Of a stretch of 64,000 nt of DNA, positions 33,905 to 44,641 are shown piece by piece. A program made the position numbers and the translations under genes. Source of the DNA: Knoxdaviesia capensis (lineage: Eukaryota; Ascomycota; Sordariomycetes; Microascales; Gondwanamycetaceae); NCBI GenBank assembly GCA_001510575.1, contig LNGK01000001.1:744001-808000 (forward strand), given 5' to 3'. Numbering within the stretch: position 1 is the first letter of the stretch; each line of letters opens with the position of its first letter. The notes beneath the pieces were generated by a model. That model was not told where the DNA came from. It was given only the letters and a program-made list of their open reading frames with translations, and ran no database searches.

Positions 33905-36114
33905 TTTTGGGATCTGAGACGGGGAAGATGGTCGAGAGAGGAAAAGACACGACGGCCGGATGAGCCGGAGAGGCTGGAGTTCGGAGAGAGAGAGAGAGAG
34001 ACGGAGAAACAGAAGACTGCACTGCGGCCTTAGAAGCAGCAAACGGCGTAGACAACTTCAATCACTAACATGAAGGAAAGAAGCAGCACTTATTCGCAGA
34101 CGACTGAAGCAAAGACGCAGACTAAAAGGGAGCTCGTGACACTATATGGAAAAGAGAATACGGGGATGATTCCACAATGCAGTCAATCTGATGCTCAGCA
34201 AGGGCAACAAGCAAATCGTCACGGGAGACCGGACGATTCGGAGAGAAAGACAGATTTTAGTAACGAAAAGCTCTGGAACGCGTAGCAGAGACACGAATCA
34301 AGGTGAGAAGGCAAGGGCTGATGGAATGGAGAAAAGCTCAACAGATCTCAGGAACAGGAGGGCTAACGTCCAAAAAGAAGAAGAATAGGGGACTAAGACG
34401 CAGTGAAGATATCAAAGGATCAAGGAACAAACGCCAGGAAGGAAAGGAAAAAAATTAAAATGCCAGTAAATTCATAAGCCAGACAGGAGATGAAGAATAA
34501 AGAAGAACAGAAGGAGAAATCTCATCAATAGGGAGAAAGCTGACGAAGGAGATAATAAGAGGGAAAAAGCAAGGGGCCGAAAATGTGGACAGACGACATC
34601 ATGGAGTGAAGTGAAGCCAGAAAAAAAATATTCGGATCGGCATGCGGGTAACCCTATACAACCCTAGTGAACAAAACACGTCGTAGGCGAAACGCGGTTT
34701 GCGCCACATCAGGGGTCCAAGAATGCTGACCTAATGAGATGCTGACGAAGCAGTATCTGGGTGCTTCAGGGATTTAGCGCTAGTCCGAATCGGGAGCACC
34801 AGCCACCAGCTTTTGTAAAACCCGCCGTTTTATGTAAAGAGAGCGACGCTGTTTCCGTGGCATGGAAGGAAGCTTACACGAGAGTTCCGAGTACGGCGGC
34901 TTGCGACTCCAAGCACACAAAGACGGAATAAATGCAATCAAATCCGGGCCGAAGACATTATCACACATACGAGTGTTCTCGCCGCCCAATATGTGCGTTT
35001 GCCTCTTGCTGGTGTTTGTTCAACTAATTCTATCACCAGCCACATGAGGTCACAAATATGCATACGTCTCGTATTAAATGAGCTGACTTTGAAGGCCGAT
35101 TCCGCCCGCTGATTGGCTAGTCTCGTCCAAACGCAGCCGAGGGTTTAACCCCTGAGTTTCCGAGTCCGTAACTCAGTCAACCCTACAGCTGACTCATTGT
35201 GTGGCGTACCTGGCCTGTGCTTCCCACGTGATAGTAAATACGCCTCAGTTTTTGGGCTACTCTTTCCCTAGACGGCGGCCCCCCCCCCAGTTTTTTCAAG
35301 GCAAGTCCCAGCCTCCAGCGCTGCTCCTTCTCGTAACCGTCTCATACTATCAATCATCACGTCGCTTTTTTCCTCTCTCATTTCCTTTTTCCCATTTACC
35401 TCTGCCACCTAAATTTTCCCCCCTTCATCATTTTTTTTTCTCTTCCTCTCCTCCAACCCTTGATCATCTTCACCTTCAATCGCATCTTCGTGATTTTCTG
35501 TTGATTTCGCTTTTTTTTTTGTGTCGCTGTTGCGCTTCGCAAAAATAACCTGTCGCGATTAATTTTTTTGGCTTTGTTGTTTTTATTTCGGGTATACTCC
35601 CTGCTTCCCGGGATATTTTTTTCCTGCTCCTCGCTACGCGTGTTCTTCTCTTTTTCCTCTTGTTTACCACCACTTATATCCCCCGCTTCCATCGACTCAC
35701 TTTTATCGTCTGTCGCTTCTTATATCGCGTATATATTGTCCTCTATCAATCGTGTTTTATTTTCATCGCCTTGTCGGTTCAATCCACGAGTCTCAAGTTC
35801 GTGTTGTTGATATATCCTCGTCTCGTCGATTCTTATTGCTGTACCTGCCATCGAGTCTCGCGCATTCCGCCACCTGGCGCGTCTGCTTTTTGGTTACCGA
35901 TATTCGACCTGATTCGTGTCGGGCGTTCAATCGGGATCAGTGCCCTAGTATCTCCGGTCTTTTTGGATATTGTGTTCGGTCTCCATCATTGTCGTCGCGC
36001 CGATCGTGTCGCGCCGTCTCCTCCGTTGTCCGGGCCTCCCCCTCCGTCTTGATTGCGCCTAGTCGCAAGCCCCGGCCTCCGTATCTGTAACCGTTCACCG
36101 CCTTCTTCAACAAG
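33905..36114. promoter_or_regulatory. Shared upstream region of PMR1 and RAD21
   Basis: A 2.2-kb gap between divergent genes. The 800 bp before RAD21 are strongly T/C-rich on the plus strand with long T runs, which looks like a pyrimidine-rich promoter or 5' leader. One ACGCGT box sits at 35636-35641. Several short ATGs precede the RAD21 start. No gene is seen. Confidence 0.5.
35636..35641 (+). promoter_or_regulatory. ACGCGT (MCB-like) hexamer upstream of RAD21
   Basis: The hexamer is the core bound by MBF, which drives G1/S expression of cohesin genes in yeasts. It lies about 475 bp upstream of the RAD21 start. A single copy can occur by chance, so this is a weak call. Confidence 0.25.
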
Positions 36115-38130
36115 ATGTTTTATTCAGAGACGCTCCTTCAAAAGAGCGGGCCTCTAGCCCGTGTCTGGCTGTCCGCCAACCTAGAGCGCAAGCTCTCCAA
36201 AACGCACATTCTCCAGTCTGACCTCGGTGAAAGTATTGAGGCCATCATCACTCCCACTCAGGCCCCCATGGCCCTACGATTGAGTGGCCAGTTGTTGCTT
36301 GGTGTGGTGAGAATATACAGTCGCAAAGCTAGATATCTGCTGGACGACTGCAATGAAGCTCTGATGAAGATCAAGATGGTACGTTGTTCCTGGTCTCTCA
36401 TTCCATTCATTCCTTGTCACTTCTTCTAACAGCATCACTCGTTCCGTTCTTTTCTCTAGGCCTTCCGCTCAAGTGGAAACAACGATCTTGCCGCCAACGT
36501 TCATGCTCCCAACCGAGAAGCTCTCCTGCTGCCAGACAAGATCACCCCCTATGACAACCTCGATCTTCCGCCGCCGCCGGACGCCGCGTGGCTAATGAGC
36601 CAGGTCGACGACGTTGTTGCTACTCCTCTCGGCCGTAAAGGTCGCGTCAGCAACCGCGATATCAACCTTCAGCTCGATTTCAACAACAGCCAGTTCCTTC
36701 AGAGCACCGGTCTCGACGACGATCTCGCCCTCGCTCCTCTCGACGACCTAGGTCTGGATCTGGACCTTGATCTTGCCATGGACTTTGACGAGCTTCCCCG
36801 TGGACTCGATCGCAGCATCGAAATGGGTCGTGAGGCCCCCATGGCTCTCTCGATTGAAGACGAAAACATGAGCGAGATGGACCTTATTAGCCGCCCCGGT
36901 AAGGACCACGGCGACCGCGAGCCTTCGCTCGACCTCGACCTCGGACTTGGCGATGACACTGTTCGCATTGCCGACGATGAGGGTGACCTGCGGATGGGTG
37001 ATGACGACTTCCAGTTCAACGTCGATGACCAGTCGGTGGTCCCCACCGCTCATCAGTTCAGCCGTGCCAGAATATCCGAGTCTCCGTTGTCGGATATTGA
37101 TGAGGATCTCGCCCGTGAAGTCGAGGAAGAGTACATGCACATTGGCACCACTGATCTGTACGAGCCTGCCGAAGACCACGAGACGACCGTCGTCCGGAGG
37201 CCTACTCAGCGTGTTCGCAAGCAGAAGTTTATCCTTCCCGACGAGCAGACTATGCTCTCGGGATCGCATATCAAGGATCAGCAGGCCAACCACAGCAACA
37301 TCCTGAAGCCTCCGTCGTTCCTCCCCCGGGACCCTTATCTGATGACCTTAATAGACCTTCAAAAGTCCGGTGGCTTCATTACCAACATTCTCCTTGCTAC
37401 GCGTGGCAACACCTGGGCCCCTGAGCTGAAGAGCTTGCTCTCTTTGGCGCACACCCAGAAGCCCGCCGATCTGAAGCGCAAGCGGGACAGCGGCATCGCT
37501 GATATTGAGAGCGAGCATGGCGGCCCGACCAAGTCGCCACGTCTCGATGTCACTGATGACTTTGACTTTGGCTTCGCCGCTGGCCTTGGCGAGAACGACG
37601 ACACCGCTGTTGGCCCTGACGGAACCGTGCTGGAACTGTCAGCTGCGGACGAGGACGAGGCTGATGCCCGCGATAACACTGCCGTTGCAGCCTTCGACGA
37701 GACTGCTGCACCGATTGTTCACCCTGCCGACAGTGGCCCGGTCTCTATGGGTACCAAGCATGCTGTGCACGTCCTGCGCGAGATCTTTGGAGCCGATGCC
37801 GAGCACGACGAAGAGAAGCGCAAGAACACCGCGGTTATCTTCCAGGACCTCCTTCCGGAGGGCCGTACCACCAAGGCCGATGCCACCAAGATGTTCTTCG
37901 AGTGTCTTGTGCTCGCGACCAAGGATGCCATCAAGGTCGAGCAGGGCTCTGGCATGGGTGCTCCTATCCGGGTCCGTGGAAAACGCGGTCTGTGGGGTGC
38001 GTGGGCTGAGCGTGAAGCCGGCGGCGAGATGGCCGCTGACGAGGCTGATGCTGCTGATGACCACGCCCACCAGTCGGGTGCCATTTCAGCAATGGGCCAG
38101 GGTGCCCCGACCGTCTCGGTATCGGCGTAA
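36115..38130 (+). CDS. RAD21: Cohesin kleisin subunit Rad21/Scc1
   Basis: Two exons, 36115-36378 and 36460-38130, giving 644 residues. Rad21 closes the cohesin ring by bridging Smc1 and Smc3. The N-terminal domain (1-105) starts M-F-Y-S-E-T-L-L-Q-K-S-G-P-L-A-R-V-W-L-S-A-N and binds Smc3. The C-terminal winged helix (about 570-625: F-F-E-C-L-V-L-A-T-K-D-A-I-K-V-E-Q) binds Smc1. The middle is acidic and disordered. A separase-type site S-I-E-M-G-R lies at 207-212 (36814-36831), with cleavage expected after Arg212. The tail after the winged helix is about 20-40 residues longer than in yeasts and ends Asp/Ala-rich. Lacks features of the meiotic paralogue Rec8. Confidence 0.95.
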
Positions 38131-39779
38131 TAGCATCCAATGTTCCTTTGTGTCGTTGTTTCTGATCGCCCCCGACCTTCTTATACACGTCATATACCCC
38201 CCCCCCNNNNNNNNNNNNNNNNNNNNNNNNNNNNCCCCCCCTCCCCTCGTGTCATATTCTTTTTGGTTATACCCTTCGACTCTTTTCATCTTTCCTCTTC
38301 TTCGTTATACCCACCTCTCTGTTGTTTTGCTAGAAATGATTTTGAACTTTCAAAAGCGCGTCAAAACTATCACAACCGGAAGCTCTTCTTTGCGGAACGC
38401 ATTGGGTCAGCTTTAGACTCTGGAAAAAATAATCCCAGACCCTCGTACCGCCCGTCATTATACACTTTGGAATGAATATCTTATATACCGTTTGGTATAT
38501 GTATATATATCGTTACCGCACCAGAAACGGAGCGGTTGATTTCACTCTTCAAAACACCCGCCAGTATGTCATAACTGATGTGGTGGTCCCCCTGTTCTGG
38601 TTTAATTCCTGCTCCTTTTTCCTCTGGTTATATCCTGTTCTTCTTTCTTGTTTTCTGTATGAATTTCCTCTGGTTTCCCTTTTCCTCCTCCGGTGGGTGG
38701 TCATACCGCTCTTTCTTCCTCGTCTGCTGTGTGTCCTGGGTGGGGTGATAGTTCTTCTGTGCCTCTATCTCGATGATCACGGTCCCCTATATGATGGCGT
38801 TACTTGGCGTCTGCTGGATGGGTGCGGTGGGTTTTTGCTTTTTAAATATTTGTCTTTTCTTTGGATCTGTGTCTTTTCCTCACTCATCTGTCCATCTTTG
38901 CTCAGTTTGAGAGAAGGGCAGCACAGTAGGTGGGGTGCATGGATGGGGTTTCCATGATGATATGCAGCGGCTTGTCAGCCCCAGGGCTTCAATCAACTCC
39001 AACTGTCATCTGTTCCTGGGTACCAGGGAGAGTTGATCTGGGTCAGGGGTTGTATCTTGTTCTATTCTGCACTTGACTTTCTTATCTTGTTGTTCCTTGG
39101 TACCAGAGATCTTGAAGAGGTGTTTCGGGGTCCTTTCTCCTGTACCTTTTTTTCTCTAATTCTCTTCTTTGCTGGTCAGGTATAGGAGGGCTATGTTTCA
39201 TGTGTCATTTTTTTCTCCTTTGGTTCCTCTTGTTCCCGTCACTCCTGTTTGTTTCTATCTTTGGCTGTCTCTTTGTTCGTTTGGATTCCCTCTCCAGATA
39301 TGCTTGATTGGTCTGTCTGCTTTGTTTCTCGGGTCTATTACTTCTTTTCTTTCTATTAGTTTTAGGTAGGCTCCAGTTTATGGGGTATTCTCTTTTTTTT
39401 AGTAGTGATGAAGAAAAACTTAGTATTCATTTGTTCTCATTAAGGAAACACTTCTTGCTTTGTTCTTGTGATGCTATGTCTCTTGTAACTCTGGGGTATG
39501 CACTGCTATGTCTGTATCTGTCGGTCTGAATAGTCTCTTGTGGCTCAAAGTTGGAGATTAGACTTGATTCATAACTTGATTTGCACCACACTCAGGGACA
39601 CATTAACATTCCTCTCCTCTTCTAGAATCTTCATGGAAACAAAAGTAAATGGGGAATAGGTTGTATTAACAACTTAAAAAAAGGTCTCTCTGCAGCATGC
39701 TGTAAACGCCAACGACGCTCAGAAGCAAAAGGCCGTGCAAGCCATGAGCACGGGCTTGAACTGTCATAGTCAGAAACCC
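38131..39779. other. Intergenic region with RAD21 3' flank
   Basis: No gene seen. It is T-rich on the plus strand over most of its length, so open frames here are hydrophobic only by composition. It contains the assembly gap at 38207-38234. Confidence 0.6.
38207..38234. other. Assembly gap (28 N) inside a poly-C run
   Basis: Unknown bases are flanked on both sides by C homopolymers (eleven or so before, eight after). The gap lies just after the RAD21 stop codon, in the presumed 3' untranslated region. True length of the C tract is unknown. Confidence 0.95.
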
Positions 39780-40402
39780 CTACGGTCTCTCCAGACCAGG
39801 GCGCACTCCGATGATAGCAAGGAAGCCAGCAACTCTCTGCTTCAAAGTGCCCTGAACAGGAATTCCCATTTCACGGAGCAGCGAATCAAATTCGTCCGCG
39901 GGCATGGAGTAAATCTCGTCAATGGTTCTTGGGAAGAATTCGAAAGTATCCGTATCCGGGCCTTCCATGAAGAGCGGGTAGAGTTGGTCCTGGCGTGTCT
40001 GCACGGTTCCGTTCATGATGCGGGCGTTGTTGTTCATCTGGCTAAATTTTGGTAAGCCGACCAAAAAGAACAAGAACGCGGGTGAGTTAGTCATGTTTGC
40101 TAAAGACGAGACGAGTGTGTCAGGGCGACGAGGCTGGGGGCGGCCACCTACCGAATGGCAATGTCAGTGTTGAGGGCTTCCAAATCGGAGACCACATCCC
40201 GGAAGTTCGAGACTATGATCTCAAGTCTGCGCAGGCAGTCCCGTTGATGGGCAGCATCAAAAGGGGCCGCCGACACAACAATTCCCGGAACCTCCACGGT
40301 GGAGATGCTGATCAGATTCGGGCTGATCCCGAGCAGGGTGGACCACAAGGTGATCTCCGGGTCTTGGATGTTATCCTCGTTGTTATTGTTGTTGTCGCTC
40401 AT
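39780..40402 (-). CDS. Unrecognised 170-residue protein with SAP-like C-terminus
   Basis: Two exons, 40402-40152 and 40041-39780; the intron (GTAGGT...TTTAG) joins CG|C and keeps the frame. I do not recognise the family. After a poly-Asn start (M-S-D-N-N-N-N-N-E) comes a probably helical N-terminal half with L-R-R-L-E-I-I-V-S-N-F-R-D-V-V-S-D-L-E-A near its end, which could form a coiled coil. The second exon has R-I-M-N-G-T-V-Q-T-R-Q-D-Q-L-Y-P-L-F, then F-F-P-R-T-I-D-E-I-Y-S-M. The last 30 residues, D-E-F-D-S-L-L-R-E-M-G-I-P-V-Q-G-T and on, resemble the helix-turn of a SAP domain, but the match is loose. A nearer AG used by an unspliced frame leads to a stop, so the further AG is preferred. 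A small chromosome- or kinetochore-associated protein is possible, unproven. Confidence 0.65.
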
Positions 40403-41983
40403 TTTCAATTCCGGGGTTAGGGGAAAGGGGGAAAGGTCAGTGGAGGATGTTGGGGTGGGTGTGTAGAGAGTGAGAAATAAAAGAGAAGGGAAGAAGAAAG
40501 ATGGAAGAGGAAGAGGAAACAAAGCAGGATCGGAGTCTTGAAGATATAGGCCAACATATACGATCAAGGCTTGCCACAATCACCAGGAAATAAGAGCTAC
40601 ATATTATGGTACAGAATGACGAGGCCAAGATGGTGCATTGCTTGGTCGTATATAGAGGTAGTTGAAGTGTAGTATCTAGCATAATGAAGGCATGCGTGGG
40701 CCAACACTGACTCTGGAGGTTACATGATTACGGCTGCTCTAGTCACACAGGATATGACTAATTAATCTGTAGCTATACTACAGTCTAGGATGCAGAAGTT
40801 TCGAGTCCTGAATAGCTAAAGGGGATGCACAAAAATGGTGGAATGAGGTCCTGTCCGGAGCCGTGTAAGTCGGGGCCTAGATGCCGAGAGATTCCTAGGG
40901 TCAGACCCTTGCCCATCTTCCATGTGAAGACCTTCAGGCGGTATCGGGGGCCGAACAGCCACTAGAGCCGCTAAACAACAGGGTCAGGCCCCACTATAAG
41001 CCGCTATCTCCAGATGTTGGCTGTCCAGCGAGCGGACAAAGAAAGTTCTGATCAGAATTTTGCCTTGATAAACAAGCGATTCTCTCACCAGCCCGACAAA
41101 AAGCTTTCAGGCCTGAAACTGAAAAACGTGTAGCGGCGGGTTCCGGTTACGTCCCCGGGGCGTCATCGTCAAAAAGTCGGTCGTTGACTGGAATGGGAGT
41201 GTTCAAGTGTGAGTGAGTGCTTCCATTTGGTGCTCACGGGCCTATCTCACAGTTACAAATCTCAAGGTGTCCAAGTCTAGGGTTCACAAGATCACTCCCA
41301 GCTGCTTCATTCGCAGCTTCCACATACACAAATGTGGAAACACTCCCACACACACCATTCCGAGATCGTGATCATTCGATTGGCCCAGCGACGACGCTGC
41401 TGAGTGTGCTACCACTGCATGTATAGTGGTGCCTCTTCCCGATGTCCCGATTCGCAGACACGGGCACACAAAAGGAACACTCAGTTATAGGGTCTACATG
41501 TATATGTGTTCAATGTGAGTGGCCAGGAACCAGAAAAAGACGGGAAGCCACCCCCACACCAAAAAGCACGATGTGAAAAAAATTCAACAAGCCGAAGAGA
41601 AAAAGAAAAAAAACTTCAATAGCTTCACAGAATGCAGTCCAAGGCTCTTGTCAATAGCCCATTTAATTCACAAGTCCGCTTTTCGGCGGAGGCCATTCAA
41701 GGGTTTTTATTGAGGCCAATTACGCCAGTACTATTAAGGTAGAAAAAAAAAGAATACCAAAGCTATTTAAACACTTTCCCCGGCTCACTCCCACCATTGC
41801 TCCTTCCCTGGTCTCTCTGGGTCAATGACTCTTAGTTTGACTTCTTCTCTTCCTCTCTATATTCTCTCTTCTTTTGGCTTCTTCTTTTTTCCTCCTCTGT
41901 TTCTTTTTCCCTTTTCTCGTGTCCCTCCTTGAATCACAACTTCATAGCTTTTATATTGCTCTCCTCCTCTATTCACATCCACC
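40403..41983. promoter_or_regulatory. Intergenic region upstream of DAHP synthase
   Basis: A 1.6-kb gap between divergent genes with no gene seen. The last 200 bp before the DAHP synthase start are CT-rich, typical of a leader. I looked for RNA genes here because of scattered short GC stems, and found none that fold as a tRNA. Confidence 0.5.
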
Positions 41984-43467
41984 ATGTCTGTAAGTGTTGT
42001 TGACTCGTTAACCCTAGTGTTGCCCCCCACCATGGGTTTGCTCCTCTCCGATTGAAGCTCCGAACAGTTGACTCACAAGGATTTTTCGTGACTATTTAGT
42101 TCTTCATCGAGAATAAGAATGTCGGCGACCAAGAGGAAAGCGAAGACTGGCGCAGTATGTCTCTGTCCACTGTGACTTTTCGGTGCTGAAGTCGCTCCCC
42201 TGGAGGGGCTTCTTGAACATCATGCCTGACCCTTCGATGGGGGCCCAAGTAACGCAAAATCTAACACTTCTCTGTGACTGTGTCCCATAGTTCGCGGCTA
42301 CAACCCGCTGATGCCGCCCAACCTGCTCCAGCATGAGATTGCCCAGACGACGAAATCGAAGCAGACGGTGCTAAACGGTCGCAGAGAGACCGTGGCTGTG
42401 GTCAAAGGCACCGACCCCAACGGCCGCCTCCTCGTCATCATTGGCCCCTGCTCGATTCACGACCCCGAAGCCGCGCTCGTCTACTGCGACATGCTCCTCA
42501 AGGCCAAGGAGAAGCACTCCAAGGAGCTGCTCATTGTGATGCGCTCGTACCTGGAGAAGCCCCGTACCACTGTGGGCTGGAAGGGCCTGATCAACGACCC
42601 CGACATCGACAACAGCTTCAACATCAACAAGGGTCTGCGGTTGTCGCGCCAGCTGTTTGTCGACTTGACAGACCGCGGCATGCCCATTGCGAGTGAGATG
42701 CTGGACACCATTTCGCCTCAGTTCCTCGCCGATCTGCTGTCAGTCGGAGCTGTGGGAGCTCGCACTACCGAGAGTCAGCTGCACCGCGAGCTGGCGTCGG
42801 GGCTCAGCTTCCCGGTCGGCTTCAAGAACGGCACCGACGGCTCGCTCAGCGTGGCCATCGACGCCATCGGTGCTGTGCGCCACCCGCATCACTTCCTGTC
42901 GGTCACCAAGCCCGGTGTGGTGGCCATTGTCGGCACTGTGGGCAACGACGACTGCTTCGTGATTATGCGCGGTGGAAGCGGCGGCACCAACTACGATGCT
43001 GCCAGCATTGCGGCCGCGAAGGCTGCGCTTGAGAAGTCGGGCCTGCCCCAGCGGTTGATGGTTGACTGCAGTCACGGCAACTCGCGCAAGAACCACAAGA
43101 ACCAGCCCCTGGTGGCGGCCGATCTGGCAGCGCAGATTGCTGGCGGCGAGGAGGCGATTATGGGAGTAATGATTGAGAGCAACATCAACGAGGGTATGTC
43201 ATTTCTCTTTCTCCCGCCACTACAAACCTGCTCCACACAGACTTCTATCCTTAAGAGAAGGGCAATGGTGTCACATCCTCTGCAGGTCAAACTGACACAC
43301 TTATTACTACAGGTAACCAGAAGGTTCCCCCGGAGGGCAAGGCCGGCCTCAAGTACGGTGTCAGCATCACCGACGCCTGTATCTGCTGGGACGACACCGA
43401 GTCGGTGCTCGATGTTCTCGCCGCGGCCGTTAAGCAGCGCCGTGAGAAGAAGGCAGCAAGCGCTTAA
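41984..43467 (+). CDS. DAHP synthase (3-deoxy-7-phosphoheptulonate synthase)
   Basis: Four exons, 41984-41989, 42100-42154, 42291-43193 and 43313-43467, giving 372 residues, the usual size of the fungal Aro3/Aro4 type. It condenses phosphoenolpyruvate and erythrose 4-phosphate, the first step of the shikimate pathway. The first coding exon is only ATG-TCT; the next gives F-F-I-E-N-K-N-V-G-D. Landmark stretches are D-W-R-I-R-G-Y-N-P-L, G-P-C-S-I-H-D, K-P-R-T-T-V-G-W-K-G, G-A-R-T-T-E-S-Q-L-H-R-E, K-N-G-T-D-G, M-V-D-C-S-H-G-N-S-R-K, and I-E-S-N-I-N-E-G. The N-terminus is more Aro3-like and the C-terminus more Aro4-like, so feedback specificity (Phe or Tyr) cannot be assigned. A second in-frame AG acceptor exists 27 nt before the last exon. 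Confidence 0.95.
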
Positions 43468-44216
43468 ACAGTGTGCTCCGTGACTTCTTGCCTTCCATCT
43501 CTTAGTTCACTCTCCTCCAAAATCCCCTCTCTTTTTACCATTTTCTCTTTTTTTCTTTTTTCTTAATTCCCTGATACCAAAAAAGTTGTTGTCGAAGCAT
43601 ATGGAAGCAGAAAAGGAGAAGAAAAAAGTTCACGTGTTTTTTTTTTTTAATGTTCATTTGTGGATGGCGTTGTTGATTTCTTGGTCCGTTGTCTGTCTGC
43701 GTATGTGTGTTGGCATATTGATCTTTTGTTTTTTCACGTCGTTTATCGGCCTTGAGGATATCATGAGGGGAAGCTGGAACTGGATCGGGAAGATGCAGTT
43801 GGGAAAACTTCAACATGAGCAGGCATGAGTTGCATCTTGTTCGAGATGTCAAGAGAGGGAGCCGGTGGGTGGACGCTACGGAAGGGTATATCGCTCCTGA
43901 GGGGGCGAATTGCATTCAACACACATGGACGGAGGCTGTCGACGAGAATATATATCCCATTTATAGGATGCTGTTTGCCACCAAGTTTGAGATAATGCTT
44001 GATATGTTCGTCTCTAGCAGTACCCAGCTAAGCCATTTCCCGTGAAGGACTTATGGGATCTTCCACACACTCCTTACTAGGTCGCTCCTTCCTCATAGTC
44101 GAACACCAGGCGCCCTAACACTCGTGTACACGCGCCTTGTCTCTACCGGACCCGTTCCTGTGCGTCTCTCATCGACTCTCATTGACTCTCGTCAAACATT
44201 GGACCCGACATCGCGG

Positions 44217-44231
44217 ACCCTAACCCTAACC
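44217..44231 (-). promoter_or_regulatory. Telomere-like motif upstream of CYT1
   Basis: Reads ACCCTAACCCTAACC on the plus strand, two perfect CCCTAA units plus flanks. It lies about 410 bp upstream of the CYT1 start and directly before two CACGTG boxes. Fits a Tbf1-type site; binding is inferred. Confidence 0.55.
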
Positions 44232-44237
44232 ACACCG

Positions 44238-44259
44238 CACGTGACAAGCTACACGTGAC
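44238..44259 (+). promoter_or_regulatory. Two CACGTGAC boxes upstream of CYT1
   Basis: CACGTGAC occurs at 44238-44245 and again at 44253-44260, 15 nt apart start to start. CACGTG preceded or followed by TCAC/GTGA is the preferred site of the bHLH factor Cbf1 in ascomycetes. Confidence 0.5.
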
Positions 44260-44264
44260 TCCCA

Positions 44265-44272
44265 CCAATCAG
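44265..44272 (+). promoter_or_regulatory. CCAAT box upstream of CYT1
   Basis: Reads CCAATCAG, the form preferred by the Hap2/3/5 (CBF/NF-Y) complex, which in yeasts and moulds activates respiratory-chain genes including cytochrome c1. It sits about 370 bp upstream of the start codon. Confidence 0.55.
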
Positions 44273-44641
44273 CGTCGACGCAAATCCAGCGTTTGCAATT
44301 CTGCATGCACAGTTTTGGCCGAGTCGAAAAATGGCTAAGAACCGCCTGATTTTTTTTGGGCTGTGGTTCAGTTCCAACTTTTTTTTCCTCGGAGCCTCTT
44401 CGCATTAAATTCTCTCTCTTTTTATTTTTTTCTTCCTCCTGTTAATATCCCGCCCCGGATTTCTCAATTGACTTTTTCCCCTTCCCACGAGCCCACCTAA
44501 CGTTTTTGTCCCGTCGGTGGTTTTTATTCCTGTTATCCTCCTGATTCATTTTTGAGGGTAAAGGAACGTTTTCTTCGGGGTTTTGTTTCTGGGTTTCTCG
44601 TTGGTTTTTTTCTTTTTCTTTTGCTATTTTTAATACTCACA

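Larger units (their letters stand above)
43468..44641. promoter_or_regulatory. DAHP synthase 3' flank and CYT1 upstream region
   Basis: No gene seen. The first half is T-rich downstream sequence. The second half is the CYT1 promoter, holding a telomere-like motif, two CACGTG boxes and a CCAAT box (listed separately), then a T/C-rich leader. Confidence 0.6.

Noticed and set aside
40720..40815. Possible tRNA-like fold with TTTCGAGTCCTG
   Set aside because: Stems do not pair as a cloverleaf and the acceptor ends do not match.
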